Shown in pieces: positions 25,538 to 33,958 of a stretch of DNA of 64,000 nt. The notes below the pieces were generated by a model. It saw only the letters and a list, made by a program, of their open reading frames with translations. It was not told the DNA's origin and searched no databases. The stretch is taken from positions 503,905-567,904 of the forward strand of contig BCHH01000004.1 in NCBI GenBank assembly GCA_001599595.1, in the 5' to 3' direction. This DNA comes from Beverwykella pulmonaria (taxonomy: Eukaryota > Ascomycota > Dothideomycetes > Pleosporales > Melanommataceae). The number at the start of each line of letters is the position of its first letter. Position 1 is the first letter of the stretch. Position numbers and translations under genes: made by a program.

Positions 25538-28499
25538 ATGCACGGGTATCCGTCACTGTCGCTGCCCCTGGTCCACGCAATCCTCATCCTCCTCACCACC
25601 GCCGCCGCCGAAAGCCTCGTCTCCAACAACGCGTCGCTGCTATGGGGCCCGTACCGTCCGAACCACTATCTGGGCATCCGTCCGCGCGTCCCCGAGAGCT
25701 TGCTCATGGGCCTGATGTGGGGGAATTTGGATGAGGGCAAGCGCTGTGCGACACAACCACCGCATCCATGGCAAAGATGGATGCTAACGTAGAGCAGATA
25801 TCCGTCATACGTGCAGCAAAAAGGACCGCATGGCCGGCTGGGGCTGGACCGCGTACGATGCGCGAACCGGCGGCACACAGACCATGTACGACGTGGGTAA
25901 CACCATCGACATAACCACCGAATTCATAAAGAAGCACGACGGACAGAGTGCAGGAAACTGGGCGCTGAGGGTCAGAGGAACGCCTAGGAAGGACGCGAAA
26001 GCTGGACTCAAAACGTCCGTCGTCTTCTATGCCGGTATGGAGGCGATGCAGAAATGCGGTTCCGCCTGTGATTTGCATGCCATGGTCAAGAAAGGTGGCG
26101 ATGGGGACGACCAATATGTTGATGAGGTCGAAGTAAAAGTCAAGCACCCGGGACTGGGCGTGGCATGGATACGCATCCCGAATCCGAAGGGGAAGGAGCG
26201 AGAAGAGAGGAGGAATTGGACTAGTGTGCATGAGAGTACGGCCGTGGAGAGTGTCAGTGTGGATGAGGATATGCTTTGGCAATCGAAGTGTAAGCAAGAC
26301 CTCGTTTCTGTACTATCTAATCCATCTTTGTTTTCGTTCCCAATTTCCTATTTCCTCGCCCTAGTGAGAAGCTTGCACCACGTCTTCTGTTGCACCCCAC
26401 CTACTCGAGGGCGTCTGTCGGGTAGACTGGAGGAGAATGCATAGCCGGATCGACTGCCTTGACCCCCCTTTAAACTTTTTGGGTAGTTTGTACTAGCGAC
26501 TTTGTGAACTTACTAGACTTTCTTCTTCTCATGAAGCTAACGATTGGCTCGACGAGCAGCTGCTTACCTAAAGACATTGAACGGGGGAGCCATGTTCTTC
26601 AGAAAGAAAAACATATTGCTACCGAACAAGCCCGGCATTGGTAACATGCACTTTGTGCAGCTGGTTTTTCAAGACAGCTTCGAGGTAGGCCTTCTTGACT
26701 GCTATGCTTAAGCAGTGCTGAACGAGCGTTATAGTTCGATATACTTTATTCAAGCCAAGCAGCAACCCGAGCGATGACTTGTAGGTTCTCTATCATGTTC
26801 TATTGACGAATGATGCATCTAACTGACATTCTCAGCCACCGAGCTTACAAATGAAGTCGAAAATACTCTCAACGCCTTCAAATCCAGGTTCTCGTCCGTC
26901 TACCAACCAAGCGCGCCCTTCAACACCGATTCCCACATCGCCTTCTCCCAGAGCCTGCTATCCAATCTCCTAGGCGGATTGTCATACTTCCACGGCGACG
27001 CCAAAGTCGACGAGACACACACCGACTCGTTCTACTCGGAGACCTCTCCTACATTCTGGAAAGACGCTGACAAGGCTCGCCGGAAGGGCAGGCCTCAGAC
27101 CAAGGGCCCGTTCGAGCTCCTCACGCACGTCCCATCTCGCTCCTTCTTCCCGCGCGGCTTTCTTTGGGACGAAGGCTTCCATCTCCTGCTCGTAGTTGAT
27201 TGGGATCTCGACTTGGCGTTGGAGGTCGTCCGGAGTTGGTTGAGTCTTATGAACGACGACGGATGGATCGCACGCGAGCAGATTTTTGGCCCGGAGGCGC
27301 GAAGCAAAGTCCCGAAGGAGTTCATAGTACAGTACCCCCACATCGCCAACCCACCGACGTTGTTCTGGATCGTGGGGAAGTACGTGGACATGCTCGCCGG
27401 AAGGCTCAACTACACTGGACGCGAGTCGGTCTATCTTTCTCAACCAGACGTAAGCGCAACATTGCTAGGCGAGCTCTACCCTCTGTTGAAACGGCACTAC
27501 AACTGGTTTAGGAGAACCCAGTCTGGAGACGTCGAAGTGCACTCCATCCCCGGGGCTTCCTCCGCAGAAGGATACCGCTGGCGAGGCCGCGCGCCGCAGA
27601 CCAACCTAGCCAGCGGACTCGATGACTTTCCACGCGCTGAGCCCCCGGACCCCACGGAACTGCACATCGACGCGCTGTGCTGGGTCGGCGTCATGGCCTC
27701 CACCCTATCTTCAATCGCGCTATTTGTCAACACCGCCCATACCGCCTATACCACCAACATGACCGATGATATCGACACCTTCCAAAGCCATTACACAGCC
27801 ATTGTGCAAAACATGGACGCCGTGCATTGGTCCGAAAACGAGGGCATCTACTGCGACGCGCTCGTCTTCATGACTCGCCACACCTTCACCTGCCCGCGAG
27901 GCTATATCAACCTCTTCCCCTTCATCACCGGCTTCATGGGACCCGACCACCCCCATCTCGACACCACGCTCGACCTGCTCTCCAACCCAGATGACCTTTG
28001 GTCCGCGCACGGCATACGCAGTTTGAGTCGCCGCTCCGCGCAGTACCGCACGGGCGACGACTACTGGCGCTCACCCGTCTGGCTAAACATCAATTACCTC
28101 ATCATAGAGCAGCTACTGCGTCTCGCTACCACGCCCGGTCCGCTCCAAGAGCGCTGTAAGGAAATTTACACCGAGTTGAGAGATAATATAGTTCGGACGA
28201 CGTATGTGGCGTGGGTGGAAACGGGGTTCGCGTGGGAACAGTATCATCCTACAACGGGGAGGGGTCAGGCGACGCAGCATTTTACGGGGTGGACGGCGCT
28301 GGTGGTCAGGATTATGGCGTTCCCGGATTTGGTGCCTGATAGGAAGCCTGAAGAAGGAGGGAGGTTTGGCGGGTTTACGGAAGTGGGTGGGGAGAGGGGG
28401 TGGAATCTGGGAACTTTAGTGCTGTTGGTGGTGGTTGGGGGCTTTTTGTGGGTGACTAGGAGGAAGGTTGCGCGGTTGTGTCGGCGGTTGGGAAAGTGA
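25538..28499 (+). CDS. Mannosyl-oligosaccharide glucosidase I (GH63)
   Basis: Modelled exons 25538-25745, 25798-26289, 26560-26684, 26735-26780 and 26836-28499 stay in frame for about 844 aa. Glucosidase I removes the outermost glucose from N-glycans in the ER (known). Visible: N-terminal signal sequence (LPLVHAILILLTTAAA), GH63 N-domain (LWGPYRPNHYLGIRP, RMAGWGW, NTIDITTEF), then the (alpha/alpha)6 domain (PRGFLWDEGFH, IVQYPHIANPPTLFW, DDYWRSPVWLNINYL, WEQYHPTTGRGQATQHFTGW). A hydrophobic segment near residues 818-833 followed by an Arg/Lys tail looks like a C-terminal membrane anchor, unlike the N-terminal anchor of yeast Cwh41. Intron 1 is ambiguous: GT at 25746 (used; closer family spacing) or a GCAAGC donor at 25735. 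Intron 2 is long (270 nt) and could hide a small exon; a polypyrimidine acceptor ends at 26364. Confidence 0.88.
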
Positions 28500-28972
28500 G
28501 GTTCCATTGGGAATATGTTACATTGTGTATTTGATATACGGAAGCTTATGGTAATTAAGTATGCTTGATACATATTCATCATTGACACCCTTAGAGAAAG
28601 CTATGTATTCTGAAACAAAGAGCAATGGCAGTGCAACAACGCGGCAGTGAAGATGATGAACAAGGCGCCTGTTCATCTTGCTAGATATGTGTCATGGTAA
28701 GAAGACGCCATTTCATTTCTCCATTACGTTCGATTCTTCATCGAAGTCCATGCCAAGAGGCCCATATTTTCTCATGTGGTTTGACAGTTTGATGGTGATG
28801 TCACCATGTAATCACAAACCTCAACTTTTTCTTTAGCTACACTCCGACCCCCAACTATTCTCTCGACTTTCAGATTCCTCCCTCCTTCTAGTTGACTGCT
28901 TTACTCTTCTCAAGTCACCCAGTTCACTTTCAAAGTACGCCTTATCCCATCACCTCAGCTTCGTCCGTCAGG
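28500..28972 (+). promoter_or_regulatory. Intergenic: SDR promoter
   Basis: Between glucosidase I and the SDR gene. The last 130 bp are C/T-rich (CTCCCTCCTTCTAG, TTTACTCTTCTC) as in fungal promoters. No gene is visible. Confidence 0.35.
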
Positions 28973-29987
28973 ATGACAGACAAGGGTCAATTCAAAAAGG
29001 TTGCTCACTCTAAACGTCAACCTCGATCCCATTTTCCCACCTAACAACTTCCCTAGGCTACGAAGTCCCAGTCCAACACCAAGATGCTCCAGGTCTCGAG
29101 TCAAAATTAGATCCTGCACCCGTGTATGATCAGTTACCTACCGGCGATGGTAAATTCCAGCCCTACCTCGCGGCCGGCAAACTCAGGGGCAAGCGCGCCT
29201 TAATCACCGGCGGTGACTCTGGCATTGGACGCTCCATTGCTATTCTATACGCCATGGAAGGCGCTACTAGCCTCATCGCGTACCTACCCGAGGAAGAAGA
29301 GGATGCGCAGGAGACGAAGAGATTGGTCGAGGAGAAGGGTGGGAAGTTATATGTAAAGAGCACGGATTTGAAGGAGAGGGGGAACTGCAAGAGCATTGTT
29401 GAGGAGGCGGTGGAGAGGTTGGGGGGAATTGATGTCTTGGTGAATAACCATGCGTATCAAATGATGGTCGAGGATATTAAGGATCTGGATGAGTGAGCGA
29501 TTCTCCTCTTTACATGATTTTGGAGGGCATAAGAAGTTTTCGCTAATGCCGGTATAGGGACCAATGGCTCCATACCTTCAACACAAACATGCACCCCTTC
29601 TTCTACCTCTCTAAATACGCGCTCCCCCACATGACGCCCGGCTCATGCATCATCAACAACGCTTCAATCAATGCGTACATCGGGCGACCAGATCTACTCG
29701 ACTACACCTCTACAAAAGGCGCCATCGTGGCCTTCACGCGGGGTCTGTCGAACCAGTACGTCAGCAAGGGGATTAGGGTGAATGCGGTGGCGCCAGGACC
29801 CGTGTGGACGCCCCTGATCCCGAGTACAATGACAGAAAAGGCACAGAAGGAGTTTACATCCCCGATGGGGAGACCTAGTCAGCCGAGTGAGATTGCGACC
29901 GTGTTTGTCTTCCTGGCAAGCCCAGACAGCAGCTCTATCAGTGGGCAGACCATACACGCCAACGGTGGTGTCGTTGTGAATGGGTAA
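28973..29987 (+). CDS. Short-chain dehydrogenase/reductase (glucose 1-dehydrogenase-like)
   Basis: Exons 28973-29015, 29057-29492 and 29558-29987 give about 302 aa. The Rossmann cofactor motif is TGGDSGIGRS; NNHAYQ (NNAG-like) and a YTSTKGA active site (Tyr-x-x-x-Lys) with upstream Ser in NNASINAY make it a classical SDR. The N-terminal extension (YEVPVQHQDAPGLESK) and the C-terminal ISGQTIHANGG are typical of the YhdF/YdaD-like group, whose substrates are mostly unknown. The first intron is only 41 nt (GTCAAC...CCCTAG, CTAAC branch); the more obvious donor after AAAAAG breaks the frame, so the first 14 residues are tentative. The second intron is 65 nt. Confidence 0.9.
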
Positions 29988-30841
29988 GTGAGAGTGGTGG
30001 GATGGTGGAGGACGAGGAGTGAGGGGGTTGAGTGAATGGGACGAGAAGGAATAGGGGGGACGATGGCAATGAAGTACGCGAGGTATACGAAAAAAGATCG
30101 ACCTAGAAATGGTTTGAAAGTACCTATTCGGCAATATTGAAAGTCTTTATGCGTGATTCAAATTGTTATCGAGCAAAAAAACTTGCATACACCACCTTTG
30201 GATCCCTACCTGTTACGTGACGACGCCATAGGATCCGGAACCCGCCCTTAACAGAAGACTCTTTTTATTTTAGACATTACTCTAATTAAGAAGCCCTTCT
30301 TATTGCGGTGGAGGAAAGGTGTGTGATATGGAAAATCACAAGGGTGGAAGGCGACTCGCAGATGCGATGTCCGAAGCAGCAATGCACTGAAGGAGGGAGG
30401 ATCAAGGTGAGGTTTGGCAGTAGGCTATTGCAATTTCGTTATATTTAGCTACCAAACAAAATGAAAGAGAGATGTGTGTGATGAAATATCGAAGAAATAT
30501 TCGTGTTCTCGTTGGGGTGAGGGCTGTGTGCCACTTGTTTGTCTTCATGCTTCATTCTGTCGCTAGATAGGAATACAATGCTTATTATTTGAGCCTCTTC
30601 TATCCCCTTACAAGAGAGACAAATCGCTGCTAAGCCACATTGGCAGCGGGGGAATACTAATAAGCTAAATCAAATGACATCTGAGCCATACTACCTCCGT
30701 ACAGGCCTGGTACTAGCCTTACAACATGTACAGGCCAAAGCCGGCGTTACACCTATCAGGTTCGTTGTTCGGAGGGTACTGTATTCTACAGCACCCTTAG
30801 CAGTGTTACTTTGTGACACAATTAGTTGTTTAAAGAGTTTC
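29988..30841. other. Accessory intergenic DNA
   Basis: No gene is supported. It contains one copy of a dispersed repeat (30301-30391) and leads into the solo LTR. A short frame at 30674-30856 crosses the LTR edge and has no known domain. Confidence 0.35.
30301..30391. repeat. Dispersed repeat, copy 1 (partner at 61341-61430)
   Basis: The last 29 bases (30363-30391, TGCGATGTCCGAAGCAGCAA onward) are identical to 61402-61430. About 60 further bases upstream align with mismatches, both copies starting TATTGCGGTG. This is too long for chance in 64 kb and suggests a decayed mobile-element end. Confidence 0.6.
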
Positions 30842-31076
30842 TGTTGGAATATATAGAATGTGGGAATCACGTGTGGATCACGTGGGGTGTATGGATCACG
30901 TGTGGAGGTACCAATCACGTGTGGACACGTGGGGCACTAGCCTAATTAGGCTAGTGCACGCGGCGGTGATGTGGATGGTATTCCCTCTGCTGCACCGCTT
31001 CAAGATAGACAGACAACGATTTACTACCCCCTTTGAGAACACCCATTGCTATTGCAATAGCCCTGTGAAACCAACA
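30842..31076. mobile_element. Solo LTR of a retrotransposon with 5-bp target duplication
   Basis: A 235-bp unit begins TGTTGG and ends CCAACA, a perfect 6-bp inverted terminal pair of TG...CA type. It is flanked by GTTTC at 30837-30841 and again at 31077-31081, a perfect 5-bp target-site duplication. No gag or pol lies beside it, so it is a solo LTR left by recombination. Inside are TATATAG near 30850, five CACGTG sites within 64 bp (30868-30931) and a 24-bp perfect palindrome (30934-30957). The superfamily (Copia or Gypsy) cannot be told from the LTR alone. Confidence 0.82.
30934..30957. repeat. 24-bp perfect palindrome inside the LTR
   Basis: GCACTAGCCTAA is followed directly by its reverse complement TTAGGCTAGTGC, with no spacer. 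It sits just after the five CACGTG sites and could be a dimeric protein site or an RNA hairpin in the LTR transcript. Confidence 0.85.
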
Positions 31077-31513
31077 GTTTCCATTTTAACTAGATTAGTT
31101 CCTATTAAAAAATCGAAATCTCTATATTTTCTACTAGTAGGCTAATCCATATAACTTTCAAAGGAACCAATGTTCCAATAGATCTAATGGCATGCTCTGA
31201 AAATTCTCTCTTGTTATTCCTGATATTGATATAAACAGAAGCGCGCTGCTGTACGTTTGAAGTGGAGCTTGCTCGATAGCTACCCGATTGTAGCGGACGA
31301 ACTGCCTTGCGTCGTGGAGAAAGCACCAAGCCCCGGGCAATCACTAGGCTAGCAAGCTGTTAGCAGCAACTTCTGCTATACTGAACACATACTGACTGAA
31401 GTAAAAGACTCTAGAGCCGCGATCGCATGAACACCTTCAGACACTACCTCCATCCACCCGAGCGCTTCGAGCCAGGAGAACGACGAAGGCTATAACTACG
31501 CCATGCACTCTGT
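31077..31513. other. Intergenic between LTR and pseudokinase 3' end
   Basis: No gene is supported. The first 80 bp after the LTR are A/T-rich; the rest flanks the end of the minus-strand pseudokinase gene. Confidence 0.35.
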
Positions 31514-33542
31514 CTAGCCGGTCCATTTGAGAGCTGCATTTATCCCTACGCTACTTTTTGCTTTAAGCTCACTAGCGATCGAGGCATGTGCTTTATACAT
31601 CTCGAAATATGCTTCATCGAGACCTAACTCTGCTGCAGTTTCCAGGTAGAAGAGTGCCGTCTTTGCAACTCGAACTATGTTGATATCAGCCTAGCTCATG
31701 AATGGTCTTCACGATTCTCTGCTTACCGTTCTCGTTCACATCAACTAATGGACTATTAGGGATATGTAAAACTTCGAGATTTATAGGTAGTACCCGCCAG
31801 TATACCGCGGCTCCCACCACGAAGTTCTGGATGGAACCCCATTCATCTCCTTCAAGAATTTCACGTGAATCCGATGCTGATATTGTGTTCGGACACTGAA
31901 CGAAATTTAGTTTGTAGACGTTCAAATGCCGTGCTTGTCTAATAATAGCAAGTGCTCTCCGATACAGTTCCGAATTTTGGAAGGTGTGCCCTTCGGAGCT
32001 GAGAACGTTCGCGAGCGTGTCAGTGAGCTGATTGCTGTCAATGGGTTGCCCGACTTCCAAGTCCACAGACTGTCGAATTAGCATATCTTGTAGGCAGTTC
32101 GCAACCTCAACGGCCGTTGGCCGCAACAAAGGATCAACATTCCAGCATGCCTCAATAAGCTCGACCACCACTAGTGGTAACTCATCTCTTGTCACAACGC
32201 CGGGAGCTTTCTTGTCCTTCAATCGGGTAAGGATGGTTGTGGCGTCCTCTGTGTCCGGGATAACATGATTGGCCATACTATGAGGTAAGGAGGAAGTCAT
32301 AATCTGCCAGATGATGATTCCCAGGCTACTGGGCGGTTAGACAATGAAGAATCGGGGTTTGGCAAGCGTGGAAGGACTGCGTACGCAAAAACATCGGTAT
32401 ATCGACTATGCTCTTTTGAAGCATCATACTCGAATGCTTCATATCTTATGTCATACCTTATTCCGCTTGTCGCTTCGAGAAACTTTCCAAAGATGTCAGC
32501 AATTCCAAATGCTTAGTGTGACAAGTACTCACATGTCGGGCGCTTTGTAAGCCAGTCAACACACAGCACTGCCTAGACGATGACAGCGGCTTTATAACGA
32601 TACTGTAGTCTGCCAAACTCTTGAGCAGCATTTCGGCCTTGTGGAGCCATGCCATGGATTTTGCAACATCATAGGCCAGCTGAGTACGAGATTTCAACGG
32701 TACGGGAAGGCTCTGCGAAGCAATAGCCTTAGCAAGAGTGTCCAGCCCCTCTACATCTTCCATCACGGCATAAACGGACCCATCTCTCTGTATCAAGCCG
32801 TAGAAGCGTTGACAGAAGGCTCCATATTGGACGCGGCGGTAGATCTCAAGTGCGTGTTGCGTAGAAGTTCTGGTCTCGACCCTGTAGCAAATGATTGCTC
32901 CTAGGGCAGGATGAATCACGGGGCCCTCTACCATTTGACCTTCTCGAAATATAATCTCGAAATCATCTGGTATGAAGATTGACGGGTCCCATATTGACCC
33001 ATAGGCTGCGGATGTAGATTGTTGATTCAACCGTTGAAGAGCGGTAATAATCGTTTGGTGCTCCATGCGCTGCTCCGCAAGACTGGCGGTTATAGAGTCT
33101 TCTCTTGCGAGAATCTCGGACTGTGAAAAGAATTTAGTAAAGTTCGGCGATTTGGCAATTAGGCTAGAGAATTCAAAGGCATACTGACCACTGCTTCTTG
33201 TAGAAAGACATCTTTCAACTCCACGATTCGCTTACACAGTGCCGGGTATTGTCTCCAAAAGAATACTTGTAGAGTCACACTAGCTGCAGAGAGCTTCTGT
33301 GAGGCGTCAACAAATGTTTCAATATCACTGAAACATTGTTTGAATTTCTTAACGGTACTCAGAGAGTCAATTGCCGAGCTTCTTGTGTCTAGCAGCGCTT
33401 TGAGAGTCCGCGCTTCCCGACCCAATGTTCTGCATTTGCTCTTGAACCGAACAGCTTCTCTAATCTTTTTGATGAGTTTGATGAGCAATGCGCCAGACTC
33501 TGTAGCACAGGCGTCGATTGTTAAAGCAAGTTCTGGTGTCAT
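31514..33542 (-). CDS. Pseudokinase with MLKL-like N-terminal helical domain and Sel1-like tail
   Basis: Five exons, 33189-33542, 32533-33120, 32385-32482, 31727-32328 and 31514-31674, join in frame for about 600 aa; an upstream in-frame ATG at 33725 would add 61 residues. Introns are 50-68 nt with canonical GT-AG ends. Residues 1-150 are helical (KSKCRTLGREARTLKALLD, KKFKQCFSDIETFVDAS, then ILAREDSITASLAEQRMEH) and resemble the four-helix bundle plus brace of MLKL. Residues 167-425 have a kinase fold but lack catalysis: no glycine loop, no VAIK lysine, HRD-loop position reads LLKSLADYSIVI, and DFG position reads LTGLQSARH. The scaffold remains (YTDVFASLGIIIWQI, ACWNVDPLLRPTAVEV). The tail has a Sel1/TPR-like helical stretch (FYLETAAELGLDEAYFEM). 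Divergent from the kinase at 33959. MLKL kinship is by eye and needs a profile search. Confidence 0.75.
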
Positions 33543-33958
33543 GGATAGCGGCCTGTCTTGATCGAGAATAGAACCTGATGTTCTTAGTGATGGTGGTTGT
33601 CGGTCGAGAAGCGGAACACACTGGATTATTTTCAGTTTCCACCGGAGCGAAAGCTTAGCCCGGATTTTCATCATGCGATAGAAATACAGACAAGGATGAC
33701 GAATCGTAGCTCCAATTTCCATCATAGTGTTCAGCTCAGCTGATGTTTGCCGAGTATAAGGAGCTGATGCCTTATTCTGGATCAGGAGAGCAGCTGAACC
33801 GACGCTCGCTGAGGATCAGGAGAGCAGCTGAACTGATGCTTGCTCAGGATCAAGAGAGCCGACCCTAGATCTGATATAGCAGAGAACATTGCGAAATAAT
33901 TACGTTGCCTGCGATAGACCGGTCTGAATCGAAGTGACTTGGCCTAAACTCATTTAAA
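33543..33958. promoter_or_regulatory. Shared promoter of the pseudokinase/kinase pair
   Basis: About 416 bp separate the preferred starts of the two divergent genes (233 bp if the pseudokinase starts at 33725). It contains 2.4 copies of a 34-bp tandem repeat and three or more CAGCTG-type sites (33791, 33825, and an AGCTCAGCTGA variant at 33733). Shared sequence suggests joint regulation. Confidence 0.5.
33779..33862. repeat. 34-bp tandem repeat, 2.4 copies
   Basis: Unit 1 at 33779-33812 and unit 2 at 33813-33846 both begin GGATCAGGAGAGCAGCTGAA and differ at four positions; a partial third copy follows (GGATCAAGAGAGCCGA). Each full unit carries CAGCTG. Confidence 0.85.

Noticed and set aside
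31675..31726. Suspected frameshift near the pseudokinase C-terminus
   Set aside because: A canonical 52-nt intron (GTAAGC...CATAG) joins both frames, so no break is needed.
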